Part shown: positions 12,256-23,738 of the stretch, one piece after another | How positions within the stretch are numbered: position 1 is the stretch's first letter | Layout: the number at the start of each line of letters is the position of its first letter | Origin: Siphonodentalium dalli | Lineage: Eukaryota; Mollusca; Scaphopoda; Gadilida; Siphonodentaliidae | DNA: 64,000 bases | NCBI GenBank assembly: GCA_032622095.1 | Contig: CP136061.1 | Span: 93,185,345-93,249,344, forward strand | Reading direction: 5' to 3' | Program-made: the position numbers and the translations under genes | The notes under the pieces: model-generated | The model's database searches: none | Seen by the model: only the letters and a program-made list of their open reading frames with translations | Told to the model about the DNA's origin: nothing

Positions 12256-12639
12256 TTTGGTCATTAGGTGAGCTGATTTCCTTAAAATGGCTTCAGGTAC
12301 CATGAACTTCGGTAAAAATAGATTGTTTCTAAAGTTCATATATCCTTGATATCATATCTGCAGATCATGAGAGGAGATTGAATTATTCTTGATTCGTGGA
12401 ATTTAATGATTATTTTCATTTATAAAGGTAACTACCCATAATATTATATAGTTTTCTACATTTGAGAATGTTCATGTCATGCCAGATCAATGACACATTG
12501 GATTGAAATGAGTTCTGGATCATGGGTTCATAAACAAGTTAAAGCTGACCACCATGTCTCTTAACACTGTCACCTAATTCCAGTTTATTTTTCCCCGCTC
12601 GATTGGACCACACTCAGGGTTCGCGCTGCCACTTGCAAC
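12256..12639. other. No recognisable feature
   Basis: Unique-looking AT-rich sequence after the array end. Confidence 0.45.
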
Positions 12640-13000
12640 ATTTGCCAATGGTAAATATAATTCAGATTTGGCAAAAAATATTTTCATTTGGTAAAAGTTT
12701 TGGCAAGTCACTTTTTAATTCCTCAAGCAATTTGAAAAATATTGGTCAATCAATATATACTATTAATTTCAGGAAACTCTTACAACATAATTATATTAGT
12801 GGTGTTTTATAAGGTTTTGGGAAAGTTAACACCTCTATTAAGATCAGTTAATCATATAGCATTAGTTATGATGGTTGGAGGGATTACTAATCCTCCTGTG
12901 ATGTGCCCTTCTGATGGAGAAGCCTTTCTACCATTGTATTGTTCGGTGATTGGCTTATTGTTGTATGATAAACCACAATATAGATGCGAGTATAATTAAT
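12640..13000. repeat. Dispersed repeat, copy 1 (TTGGCAAAAAATATTTTCAT)
   Basis: Begins with TTGGCAAAAAATATTTTCAT and runs parallel to 31915-32200: shared GGTCAATCAATA or GGTTAATCAATA, ATTAATTTCA.GAAA, GGGAAAGTTA.CACCTCTAT and GATGGAGAAG-like tails. A further short piece with the same opening word lies at 13125-13160, abutting the LINE endonuclease relic. It may belong to the same insertion. Confidence 0.65.
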
Positions 13001-13090
13001 TATTAACTAACTGGTTTTCTATAGATATCAAAAGTCGTTCAAACCGCGAGTGTCGAAACATAAGACTTAAGGTTGCAGAAAATGATACTA

Positions 13091-13591
13091 TCAGGGATAG
13101 CAATTGGCAATTGCTAAAATAATTTGGCAAAAAATATTTTCATTTGGCAAATTATTACTACAGTCATTACATATTAATTTACCAATTCCCTTGTCTTCAC
13201 AAAACCTCCAATTCAGAATGTACATATTTGTGCTTTTGCACAACGCGATCAATTTATAACCATATACTGTGGGCTTTACCACATCTTGTGAATACCTCAT
13301 AGGTATGTCAAAATCAGTATCACAGTTTGCAGCGGAACAATTGAGAATTAAAGCAAACACTAACTCCGAAGTCATGGCTTCAAACAAGACCAGTGCGGTC
13401 GCGTCAAATGCTCGGAAAACGTCACCCAATGTCTTTGTCCGTGAGATAAAATCTCCATCTGAATCTTTCCTCGCCGGATGGACTTCGCTTTCCAACTGAC
13501 TAGCCCAATCGTCGTTAGCGTACCGTGTACCCGACGGAGGTATATACACACACCCAATGAGCAAACTAGAATGTGAATTGAACGTATACAA
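13091..13591 (-). pseudogene. Non-LTR retrotransposon endonuclease (EEP) domain fragment
   Basis: The minus-strand frame translates to CVYIPPSGTRYANDD, GDFISRTKTLGD (the GDFN-type block, here with Ile for the usual Asn), DIPMRYSQD and NMYILNWRFCEDKGIGKL. These are typical of the apurinic-like endonuclease of molluscan and other invertebrate LINE ORF2 proteins, which nicks the target for priming. The frame is about 167 codons. It has no convincing ATG (it opens at a TTG) and lacks the N-terminal part of the domain. After GIGKL it turns into unrelated sequence where the TTGGCAAAAAATATTTTCAT repeat joins. The missing ends and the altered GDFN residue say it is dead. An ORF1-like fragment lies 1 kb upstream on the same strand. 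Confidence 0.8.
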
Positions 13592-14586
13592 ACATAAGCG
13601 GATATCGGTTATAAGAAGTGTATACGTAGTATTATACTAGTATCTTCTGTTTGGTTGCCAAATATAAATATATATACATATTTATGTATAATTATGTTCA
13701 TCCTCCAGTAAGAATCCGCGTCTTTGATTGTTCAGAGAGCCAAGTAACAATAAGGGAAACCAAGACAACCGTTTTATCGTCTCTCTGGGGCCTGCTTTTT
13801 CATGACGTTGTTTACGTTGAACAACGTTATGGAGAGAACGATATGAGATTTTGATATTTTCTGCTGATCGTTCTTCGGAATAAGTGTCAAATTGCTGCGA
13901 AATACCAGGACTGTCGGCAGAACATATAGGGTATTGTGTTGGATTCACGGTAACATGGTTTCGCGACTCGGTTGAACATAAACTCCAAGCCGTCAATGTC
14001 AAACCATGTTACCGTCAATCCACCACAATAACTTATAAAGCACATGCACCCACTCCCTCTGGGATGCGTTATGTATAGTGCATATATTTATAACACGCCA
14101 ATCAGCCCTCGTGCAATGGAAGTTATCTAATGAGGTCCGGTGACCGACCTTTATTTACTGTAAATATCTTTAAGTCGTTGCCTGTTCTACCAATGAACAA
14201 ATGTAATCAACGACAGACAGTTTTGCAGCGCAGACAACACCTAACCGATATTAACAGTAACTAAATGTCAGTAACCTGACCCCATTGAATAACTTACATT
14301 TGTCGAAAGTGCTGTTTGTGATATTATAAATCCGTCTTGGAATGTATGGAATAAATAACTCCGATAGGTAGGAATAATGCACAATAGAGTGTAGTGCGGT
14401 CTCCCCGATTAACACAAAAGTAAATCGAAATGTCATGATTGTGTGATGCACAAGCCGAGCGCGTACTCCTATTTTTCGGACCGTATACGCGGTGGTTGAA
14501 TCGCTCCAATTAACGATTAAATGGTCATGTCTTACATAATCCATTATAGTTCATGGAATGGTCAAAACCACCCGGCTGTTTGATCT
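13592..14586. other. No clear feature between LINE relics
   Basis: A 106-codon minus frame at 13682-14002 is unrecognised. The order ORF1-like (14.9 kb) then endonuclease (13.6 kb) on the minus strand would fit one decayed LINE, but I cannot read protein continuously across this interval. Confidence 0.4.
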
Positions 14587-14892
14587 TTAAGTATTTCGGC
14601 ATATGCTTGAATAACTGGAAAGTTGTTTGCAACATTTTACAATATAAGTCTGGGACATATCTTGAAGTCTTGTATCCATGTTCAAGTAATTTATCTGTCG
14701 CACATCTGTACTTACAGTTATCAGAACTTGGGTGCTGCTGATCTGAACACATTTCCCAACATCGCGTCCAACTACGTGATTAATAGCTTCCAATATATCA
14801 CCTTGTGGTATTCGCCTAATGTGTTGTGTCTCATTGTCGAATGTGACAGTTGATTTGGTAACGAACTCAACAGTTTTCGCCTCCATAGCCAT
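14587..14892 (-). pseudogene. Possible LINE ORF1 / gag-like N-terminal fragment
   Basis: A 101-codon minus frame opens at an ATG and reads MAMEAKTVEFVTKST, IRRIPQGDILEAINHVVG, DVGKCVQISSTQVLITVS. The alternation of hydrophobic residues and the GKCVQI.S..VL.TV block recall the N-terminal domain of gag-like ORF1 proteins, which precedes CCHC knuckles. No CCHC knuckle follows, and after about residue 70 the sequence looks random. A GTAAGTACAG word inside (about 14710) resembles a splice donor on the minus strand, so a host first exon is an alternative. The location 5' of an endonuclease relic on the same strand favours a LINE. Confidence 0.35.
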
Positions 14893-15074
14893 TATTTGTC
14901 CTGTTTTTTAACAAACGGATCACTCCTCTGGTCGATCATAAACATGAATACACCAAAGGCACATTGATCTCGAAATGGAAAGTAAAAAAACTCCGAAGCA
15001 AAATTCAAAACAACCTTTACCCGCCATCTTGATCTTGGTCACGTCATGTTTGCGGTGTTTGGATAATCTAAACA
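14893..15074. other. No recognisable feature
   Basis: Upstream side of the ORF1-like fragment. It includes CGCCATCTTGATCTTGG at about 15022, a word that recurs near 26400 and 53470. Confidence 0.4.
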
Positions 15075-15190
15075 CATCCATAAAAACCCTGTGTATCAAA
15101 TATTCAAAAACATTTATTGCGAACTAATTTAAGAATGGTTGTATTAGTTGTTGCAACTCGACAATAATCAAGATGGATATTCACGTCGTG
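15075..15190. repeat. Dispersed repeat matching the hAT-like element interior at 50.6 kb (inverted)
   Basis: Shares ACATTTATTGCGAA, GGTTGTATTAGTTG and ACAATAATCAAGATGG with the reverse complement of 50597-50715. A second piece at 15885-15970 (AACGGTACTTTTTCGTAAC, AGCATCATAG) resembles the right terminal arm of the same element. Confidence 0.6.
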
Positions 15191-16326
15191 TTGCACCAAC
15201 GCAGTCATTATTAAATTGTTCTAACATACTGTACCCCCAAAACGAAGCAGCCTCATTCAAGTCATCGCATACCACCAACGTATTACTCTGTCGGAAATCG
15301 GACTGAAAATATATTTCACTGTAGATTACGATGCGAATGTTGTAACTGTCAAATAAGGTTCTAAATCACAAAGCAAATTCCATAGACTACATACGTGGAA
15401 ACGGGAAATAGAATGCCTTCCATTATTTTGTTTTTATTGTCACCTACATGTACGTTCGATCCCCAGAATTCGTCTATTTGTAAATTGCATCCTTACAATT
15501 TACTTATTTAGCTTTTTTGGAGATTCTGCTCAACGTGATTATGAAAATGAGAATATTTTCTGAGCTGAAGAGTCATTCATACGTCAGAAAAACCAAGATT
15601 GTTTTGACTAACTCTTGCAAATATATGTATACGCGAGCAGAAAACGTAAACAAACACGACTTTCATCGACATCGCCGCGTTTATATACACTGTATATATG
15701 TCGGCGATTTGCGGTTATCCGCCGCGATTTTGAGTGGACCAATCGGAATGAACGGAACGAGGCTACTTCGTCTTGGGGATACTCTATAATGTATTCTTGA
15801 ATTTTCATACAGACCCTGACTTTTTCTCAAATCGCTCGGATTAGCCAAATACTGCGAAAATGATGACATTATATAAAAAATAACGGTACTTTTTCGTAAC
15901 GCCATAAATTTCCCGTACCAGCATCATAGTAATTTAGCATTACCCACCAACAGCATAGCATACTAGCATTCCTGTTTTCACCAAATGATCATGCGTGATA
16001 TCATATCGCTTCATGCATGAGTGTGTTTCCGATTATGTTGTCTCTTACCATCATATCGGAGATCGTTCTATATACATATATGCTGCACATAATAATAAAG
16101 CGATATTTGCAGTTTTGACCACGAAGCAGTTTAGAGAGACATTGAGTGCGCGTCGATAACCAGACAAGGGACAGATTGCAGTTTATATAACAATATTCAT
16201 TCACTACTACGCATTTACATATATATCTACTTTAAGATGAAAGTCTCCTGTTTAATCCTGCATTCAAGTTTACTTCCAGGAAGTATACAAACCACATGTA
16301 AGGAGGTTATTGCTGAATTTCGCGCA
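15191..16326. other. No gene; possible TATA/CCAAT pair at 15.68-15.74 kb
   Basis: Nothing coding. On the minus strand TATATAAACGCGG (about 15676-15688) lies about 55 bp downstream of an inverted CCAAT box (GATTGGTCC, 15737-15745). With no gene downstream, this is only a chance-level hint. Confidence 0.3.
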
Positions 16327-18200
16327 TTAGCCTGGTCCTTTCCCCAATTGAACCACGCAGCGACCCATTCGTAGTATTTAGACCCTTTAATAACCTTACT
16401 TCATTGAACCAGTGACCCATTTAGTAATACATTGAACCTATGTTAGCCTTACTTCATTGAACCAGTGATCCGTTCCATATTATCATGACCCTATATTAGC
16501 CTTGCTTAATTGGGCCAGTGATTCATTTCGTAGTATATTGACCCTATATTAGCATTGCTTCGTTGAACCAGTGATACATTTCATATTATTTTGACTCTAT
16601 ATTAGCCTTACTTCATTGAAACAGTGACCCATTTCGTAATACATTGACCCTATATTAGCCTTACCTCAAGGAACCAGTGATCAATTTCATAGTATATTGA
16701 CCCTATATTAGCCTTCCTTCAATTAACCAGTGATCAATTTCAAAATATCTTGACCCTATATTAGCCTTATTTCAATGAACCAGTGATCCATTCCATAATA
16801 TCATGACCCTTAATTGAGCCAGTGATTCATTTCGTAGTATATTGACCCTATATTAGCATTGCTTCATTGAACCAGTGATCCATTTAATAATATCTTGACC
16901 CTATATTAGCCTTACTTCATTGAACCAGTGATCAATTTCATAGTATATTGACCCTATATTGGCGTTACTTCATTGAACCAGTGATCAATTTCATAGTATA
17001 TTGACCCTGTATTAGCCTTACATCAAGGAACCAGTGATCAATTTCATAGTATATTGACCCTATATTAGCCTTCCTTCAATGAACCAGTGATCAATTTCAT
17101 AATATCTTGACCCTATGTTAGCCTTACTTCATTGAACCAGTGATCAATTCCATAATATCATGACCCTATATTAGCCTTACTTAATTGAGCCAGTGATTCA
17201 TTTCGTAGTATATTGACCCTATATTAGCATTGCTTCATTGAACCAGTGATACATTTCATATTATTTTGACTCTATATTAGCCTTACTTCATTGAAACAGT
17301 GACCCATTTCGTAATACATTGACCCTATATTAGCCTTACCTCAAGGAACCAGTGATCAATTTCATAGTATATTGACCCTATATTAGCCTTCCTTCAATGA
17401 ACCAGTGATCAATTTCAAAATATCTTGACCCTATATTAGCCTTATTTCAATGAACCAGTGATCCATTCCATAATATCATGACCCATAATTGAGCCAGTGA
17501 TTCATTTCGTAGTATATTGACCCTATATTAGCATTGCTTCATTGAACCAGTGATCCATTTAATAATATCTTTACCCTATATTAGCCTTACTTCATTGAAC
17601 CAGTGATCAATTTCATAGTATATTGACCCTATATTGGCGTTACTTCATTGAACCAGTGATCAATTTCATAGTATATTGACCCTGTATTAGCCTTACATCA
17701 AGGAACCAGTGATCAATTTCATAGTATATTGACCCTATATTAGCCTTACTTCATTGAACCAGTGATCAATTTCATAGTATATTGACCCTATATTAGCCTT
17801 CCTTCAATGAACCAGTGATCAATTTCATAATATCTTGACCCTATATTAACCTTACTTCATTGAACCAGTGATACATTTCATAGTATATTGACCCTATATT
17901 AGCCTTACTGCATTGAACCAGTGATCCATGTCATAGTATCTTGACCCTATATTGGCTTACTTCATTGAAACAGTGACCCATTCGTAATATCTTGACCCTA
18001 TATCAGGCTTACTTCATTGAACCAGTGATCAATTGCATAGTATATTGACCCTGTATTAGCTTTTCCTCATTGAACCAGTGATCCATTTCGTAGTATCTTG
18101 ACCCTATATTAGCCTTACTTCAATGAACCAGTGATCCATTTCATAGTATCTTTACCCTACATTAACATGAACCAGCGACCCTTTTCATGCTATTTCATAA
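16327..18200. repeat. 53-bp tandem array with 675-bp higher-order repeat
   Basis: The unit contains TTGACCCTATATTAGCCTTA then CTTCATTGAACCAGTGATC and ATTTCATAGTATA, 53 bp in all. The spacing is confirmed where GACCC recurs at 17056 and 17109. About 35 units differ from each other by several substitutions. A run of about 13 units, including one unit shortened by about 15 bp (CATGACCC.TAATTGAGCC, near 16804 and 17479), is present twice with a 675-bp offset (GCATTGCTTC at 16552 and 17227). This shows a later block duplication. Edges are frayed. Confidence 0.95.
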
Positions 18201-18670
18201 TAACTTGAAGCAATTTTTGCCTTACTGCAGCACATTAGCACTAAAGCGCTTAACGTATTTTTAACGCGATTGCTCCGAAGTCATTGAATTTCCTCGGGGT
18301 TTTGAGATAGTTAAGTCATCACGTGTCACAACACATCATACTGGCCGCATTATTCGTCTGTCCTCCCCTGGTGCACCTAGTAGACACCCGATTAGATGGC
18401 GAAATATAATCGGGGTTTGCTAATATTCTATTATCTTCTCTTTATATTCTCTTTAAAAGCACTTTTTCAAACATCTCCGTTATTTCGTCAATAATCATAG
18501 TCTCAGTCCCAACATCGCGTGCATCATAGCAATCGCTATGTAATTGTGAACCCCGATTAAGTATATATCGCTATCCAATCCTGTGCGTATTGTGTCCCGT
18601 AGTCTAGCGATGAAGGTAGAGTTGGCCGTGAATGGGAACAATGAAGAATCAGGAAAGTTTGATATTTTAT
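18201..18670. other. No recognisable feature
   Basis: Unassigned sequence between the 53-bp array and the dispersed hairpin repeat. Contains ATCTCCGTTATTTCGTCAAT (about 18475), a word that recurs near 26690. Confidence 0.4.
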
Positions 18671-19184
18671 ATAAGGATTAACTGTCATGTGGACTGTTTT
18701 TATGGAGATGTAACCGTGAGGTAAGTGGTCATAACTTTTGTAAAACCCGAAGGGTTTTACAAACAAGTTATGACCACTTACTTCGCGGTTACATCTCCAT
18801 AAAAACAGTCCACGTGGCAGTTAATCCTTATATTTATATACATTTAGCGAAAAAGCCACTTTTGTAAATGTATTTAAATCGAAAAGTGTATCGTGACAAA
18901 ACCAGCCCAAAATACCCATAGCATCCTTGGCAAAAGTTAACAGGAACAATTTCTTTATATTGAAACCTGATGATTTAATTTAAGTCAATCCTGCGCGAGT
19001 CCAAATGCGCCCAAAACATTACGCGTTTTTTCTTTCCGGTATCGATGACGTATCGATGTAATTATGGGGTTGCAGTTATGAGCTGTTGCTCGTTCATCGA
19101 GAAATAAATGCAACAAGTCACGCGTGCGCCGACCAATCGGAATGCTGGATTTAGTGATAATCACATTTAGTATGTAAATATATG
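18671..19184. repeat. 514-bp dispersed repeat with long hairpin, copy 1
   Basis: The first 161 bp (18671-18831) fold on themselves: AAGGATTAACTGTCATGTGG at the left pairs with CCACGTGGCAGTTAATCCTT at the right, around a loop at ACCCGAAGGGT. The remaining 350 bp are unique-looking and carry GACCAATCGGAATGCTGG near the end. The whole unit recurs at 48961-49475 in the same orientation. No coding capacity or target duplication was identified. Confidence 0.85.
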
Positions 19185-20095
19185 ATAAATAAGTCTTTGC
19201 CGATAAGCACAATAGGTGGATGAACATAGGTGTTTGTTGTTCGGTGGTCTAAGTGGGAGTGTCTCTGGATTTCTCGACACGATTAGTTATTCCAACGTAT
19301 GGTGTATCGTGTGTCCAAATAAGGTCTGAGATACCATGATACCCTTGTCTATGACGTGTACCATACTATTGTTTACTATATAATGATACTGGATTGATTC
19401 TCCCTCACTTATACAATGGTAGCTACCAGTGATAACCAATTAATAATATGATCTTGTCAAGTATGCGTGTGTGCTCTTATTATATATCATTTACATCGCC
19501 CACGTATTGTGCATGTCTATACAATTAACCCTAGCAATCACTGGGGAAAGGAAGTTTATCCTAGATCCGGGAACACATATAACAATAACTATACTATCTT
19601 ATGTACTATCGGACAATTGACTGCCTCGTCTACCTGGTGGACCATAGGTGCGATTATGTAAACGAAATTCTCAATCAGCCACACGTATCTATTCCAACAA
19701 CGAACGTATAGTAGTCACATCAGATCGCTGATTCACACCAACAAACTGGACACATGCGGCGTTTCCCGGGATGTTCCCAAGACCAACCGCCTGTTATGTT
19801 CTACACGATCTCCCATCCCCTGATAGAAGAATAATTAGGTACGTTTAGGTAAATAAAATAATTAGCCATGTTACCCATTCTTACAACGAACGTACGGGTG
19901 ATCACGTGACCAATCACGTGTATATGGCATACTGACCGATTAATTTACTTCACTCCCCGGTGATGGTACCATTGAACTCCCAGATAAAAGAAATACTCGA
20001 TCATACTACTCACTTGCTAACACAATAAACGGATTAGGGTTTCACACAAACAAACTCAACACTTGCTCGACCAAATGTCGCCCAATTAAGTACAA
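19185..20095. other. No recognisable feature
   Basis: AT-rich intergenic sequence; nothing supportable. Confidence 0.5.
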
Positions 20096-21100
20096 TAGAT
20101 CGACCGCAGCCTGCCTTAACGACGTTAATCTAACGACCGCAGCCTGCCTTAACGACGTTAACCTAACGACCTGTAGATCGACCGCAGCCTGCCTTAACGA
20201 CGTTAACCTAACGACCTGTAGATCGACCGCAGCCTGCCTTAACGACGTTAACCTAACGACCGCAGCCTGCCTTAACGACGTTAACCTAACGACCTGTAGA
20301 TCGACCGCAGCCTGCCTTAACGACGTTAACCTAACGACCTGTAGATCGACCACAGCCTGCCTTAACGACGTTAACCTAACGACCGCAGCCTGCCTTAACG
20401 ACGTTAACCTAACGACCTGTAGATCGACCGCAGCCTGCCTTAACGACGTTAACCTAACGACCTGTAGATCGACCGCAGCCTGCCTTAACGACGTTAACCT
20501 AACGACCGCAGCCTACCTTAACGACGTTAACCTAACAACCTGTAGATCGACCGCAGCCTGCCTTAACGACGTTAACCTAACGACCGCAGCCTGCCTTGAC
20601 GACGTTAACCTAACGACCTGTAGATCGACCGCAGCCTGCCTTAACTACGTTGACCTAACGATATGTAGATCGACCGCAGCCTGCCTTAACGACGTTAACC
20701 TAACGACCGCAGCCTGCCTTAACGACGTTAACCTAACGACCTGTAGATCGACCGCAGCCTGTCTTAACGACGTTAACCTAACGACCGCAGCCTGCCTTAA
20801 CGACGTTAACCTAACGACCGCAGCCTGCCTTAACGACGTTAACCTAACGACCTGTAGATCGACCGCAGCCTGCCTTAACGACGTTAACCTAACGACCGCA
20901 GCCTGCCTTTACGACGTTAACCTAACGACCTGTAGATCGACCGCAGCCTGCCATAACGACGTTAACCTAACGATCTGTAGATCGACCGCAGCCTGCCTTA
21001 ACGACGTTAACCTAACGACCGCAGCCTGCCTTAACGACGTTAACCTAACGACCTGTAGATCGACCGCAGCCTGCCTTAACGACGTTAACCTAACGACCTG
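20096..21100. repeat. 33/45-bp two-phase satellite
   Basis: The core CGACCGCAGCCTGCCTTAAC-GACGTTAACCTAA (33 bp) is sometimes followed by a 12-bp spacer, CGACCTGTAGAT, making a 45-bp unit. The two forms alternate irregularly over about 26 units, which are nearly identical. Both lengths are multiples of three, so one minus frame stays open (repeat peptide VVRLTSLRQAA, 20042-20353). I treat this as a by-product. It is GC-richer than its surroundings. Confidence 0.95.
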
Positions 21101-21222
21101 AGTATGTCAGTTGACCACGACCATCAAAACAATTCCATGTGGACCAATGACACAGCTAGTAGGAATATAAATTAGCTTCCGCTAATTAGGTCTCGCATTC
21201 GGTGTCAATACCAATTATTTAA

Positions 21223-21342
21223 CCCTTTACCCAACAGAAGGGCCCTGTGCCAATGCATTCTCTTATATATGCGAGTCGACCATAGGTCGTCTCGCATATA
21301 TAAGAGAATGCACTGGCTTAACACATTAAAAATTATACAGGG
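21223..21342. mobile_element. 120-bp TTAA-bounded derivative of family CCCTTTACCC
   Basis: Starts CCCTTTACCCAACAGAAGGG after TTAA (21219-21222), contains one hairpin, and ends CAGGG before a second TTAA (21343-21346). It is immediately followed by a full-length copy. It could be a one-hairpin mini-element that used an alternative end, or a partial tandem duplication. Confidence 0.55.
21250..21316. repeat. 67-bp hairpin cassette, copy 4
   Basis: Orientation a. One substitution in the right stem (CACTGG for CATTGG). Confidence 0.85.
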
Positions 21343-21373
21343 TTAACCCTTTACCCAACAGAAGGGCCCTGTG

Positions 21374-21440
21374 CCAATGCATTCTCTTATATATGCGAGT
21401 CGACCATAGGTCGCCTCGCATATATAAGAGAATGCATTGG
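21374..21440. repeat. 67-bp hairpin cassette, copy 5
   Basis: Orientation a, in copy A, with consensus sequence. Confidence 0.9.
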
Positions 21441-21521
21441 CTTAACACATTAAAAATTATAAAATTGTTAAAGAATGTAAGAAAAAATGGTAAAAAGTGT
21501 TAAAAAAAGATTTTTTTTAGG

Positions 21522-21588
21522 CCAATGCATTCTCTTATATATGCGAGGCGACCTATGGTCGACTCGCATATATAAGAGAATGCATTGG
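21522..21588. repeat. 67-bp hairpin cassette, copy 6
   Basis: Opposite orientation (centre GGCGACC-TAT-GGTCGAC), in copy A. Confidence 0.9.
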
Positions 21589-21742
21589 CACAGGGCATAA
21601 CTGTAACTATCATAATGTGGTCAAGGAGCCGGTTCCAATGATATCCATATTTGTATGGTTCTATTGAGACAGACCGAAGATATTTTAGGCTGTTGAAGCT
21701 TTATTTGGCCGGTTTTGGCCGGTTTGTTGGGTAAAGGGTTAA

Positions 21743-22812
21743 AGGCCCACTTAATTTTCGAACCCCCAGATCACCATTTAAAAGAGGCTCCACAATATTG
21801 TATTCTCAACTTATTCGATGTAATAAACTGTGAACATGTTGTTTTGTTGAGATACCGACGTCTGTTCTGTTCTGTCTGTTCTGTTCGCGAAGAACCAAAA
21901 TAAATAACCAAATGGAGAACAAACATGTTTTGATTCTTTGAAGAATCAAATTAAAGAAGCAAATCAAGTATAAAACAGACATTCTGGTTCCAGATATAAA
22001 CAAACTTGTTTCTAATTTTTGCCATGATGCATGGGAGAACAAATGTGACCTATTATTGTTCTCTATATGATTCCCAGGATAAAACCAGAACGTGGAAGCA
22101 AATACTTCCTTTGGGGTCCCCATTTGGTTCATTAAATGCCTAACAGGAAACAATTATGAGTGTTTGTGGATACACTGTCCCGTGACACCATGTGTAGGTT
22201 ATAAGCACGTTTGTGGTGTCTTTGTTTGTGAAAGTTATGTTACTTCGTAAATATGTTATACCGTTTAAAATTGATGTTGGTTCACCAAGTAGAACCCGGA
22301 AATGTTCTGATAAAGTTACGCCCGCCAGCAATCAGACTGCATGCGTACATTGGTATTTCAAAGGAATCCCCCTTGATTTAGTCTTTCCCATATCACCTTA
22401 CCCACAAACGCGTGGACATATTGTTAAATTTTAGACTATAGGACATTTAAGCTATGCCTGTTCCCACACAAACATTTGAATTCGGTGGGTTCTTTGAAGA
22501 ACCAAACTTAGGATTTGGTTCTAGGTGCAACCATTGCAGTGTGGTTCTATGTCGGTATTTGGTTCCCCGGTGCTGTTTCCGTAGAGTGTATAATAACGTG
22601 TGCAAATCGGCCTATAACACCCAAGCGCCATTTATATTATAACAGATTTATGGAGGCATGGACTTAGTATCTATGAGAGTTCATTGCTTCAAATGTGCTT
22701 TATTCATTGATCGTTAACAAATTCTCATCTACAATAGAAATGACCATGTATCGATCGGAATAACACATTGAGATGTCCATCAACACAGATCGAGCTTTAA
22801 AATCGATCCCGA
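21743..22812. other. No gene; recurrent GGTTCTTTGAAGAACC-type words
   Basis: No coding sequence is recognised. The palindrome GGTTCTTTGAAGAACC (about 22488-22503), TTGATTCTTTGAAGAATCAA (about 21930-21949) and several AGAACCAAA words cluster here and near 23.77-23.9 kb. They resemble heat-shock-element-like TTC/GAA alternation, but I cannot assign a function. Confidence 0.4.
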
Positions 22813-22900
22813 ATTTCGCCCATGTCGGGATTCGAACCCGCACCAACCTGGTCTAGCACATACTGCGATGATCTTATCCACGATATAACCACATCTGCAA
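22813..22900 (-). mobile_element. tRNA-derived SINE (or tRNA pseudogene) with Pol III A and B boxes
   Basis: On the minus strand TGGTTATATCGTGGATAAG (22891-22873) resembles a Pol III A box. GGTTCGAATCC (22838-22828) is an exact match to the B-box consensus GGTTCGANTCC, inside the arm GCGGGTTCGAATCCCG. The spacing of about 45 bp is right for a tRNA-like internal promoter. I do not see a full cloverleaf with matched acceptor ends. The sequence continues without a clear boundary towards 22740. A SINE head is more likely than a working tRNA gene. Confidence 0.65.
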
Positions 22901-23738
22901 CATTTGAATGGGAAATTCAGTATTAATTTCAGAGAAAAGTTTGATCAATGCTTGCAGAGCGCAAATGACCATATCATACATTTATGGAAAGTATGAAGAC
23001 TTATCTAGTGACAACGTAAAGCGGAATTTTGAATTTTCATCCCAGGTTGGATATTATTGGACGTTATTAAAAAGTAGGTCACCATTGTTTATCGTGTTGT
23101 TTTTAATATCTCAATCAAATGTCACAAAACAATACATAGAATGAAAAATCTGCTTTGATTTGTCACTAGATATATGCTCAAACATTCCAAATAAGACATG
23201 AACATGAAGTATTATTCTACGGTTTGTAAATATGGAGTAATCTTGTCTTAAACATTAACACTGAATTCTCCATTTAAATGTTGCCACTTTACCTCCCTCT
23301 TAAAACGGAAACCCTTTAACTGAGAGACCGTGGATCTTTCACTTCCATAATACTGTATACAACATTAAACGGCCATGGCTCAGTTGAACCTATAAATGTA
23401 GAAGAAAAATTATATGGTAATTATAGGTCTCCCCATATAATTATGCGAAACATACTCGCAATTTCCCAGCGGTGGAGTTCAGTGTTTGCCAAGAAATGAG
23501 ATAAAAGCTATGAATGTTCATCGTGTCATCAATACACAACATGACAATGAACGCTCTTTATTGTTTTATACTGAAGAAAAGTAAATCCCCGATTTCTCTC
23601 AAATTTGTTACTTCCATAAGCATTTTGGTGGAATATATAAAGACTGTATAAGAGTATTAACCAGGTTCAGCCCCGCGTATTTGTAACTTGTAACGTGTGT
23701 CGATATGGTATTGTTCTGGAGATGCTCGATTGTGCATG
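22901..23738. other. No recognisable feature
   Basis: Unassigned AT-rich sequence with only short chance frames. Confidence 0.45.

Larger units (their letters stand above)
21347..21738. mobile_element. TTAA-flanked piggyBac-like miniature element, family CCCTTTACCC, copy A
   Basis: 392 bp. The left end CCCTTTACCCAACAGAAGGG and right end TGTTGGGTAAAGGG are inverted. TTAA is present on both sides (21343-21346 and 21739-21742). It contains two hairpin cassettes in opposite orientation, separated by an AT-rich spacer (AAATTGTTAAAGAATGTAAG), then a right third with GAAGATATTTTAGGCTGTTG. No coding capacity. Copies B and C have the same arrangement. Confidence 0.85.

Noticed and set aside
20042-20353. 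103-codon minus frame with VVRLTSLRQAA repeats
   Set aside because: By-product of 33- and 45-bp units, both multiples of three.
22488-22503. Palindrome GGTTCTTTGAAGAACC as a heat-shock or steroid response element
   Set aside because: The match is suggestive, but the words are dispersed over gene-free DNA and are partly shared with repeats.
22813-22900. Functional tRNA gene on the minus strand
   Set aside because: The B box is perfect, but I cannot fold a complete cloverleaf with paired acceptor ends or identify a confident anticodon arm. A SINE head is the better call.
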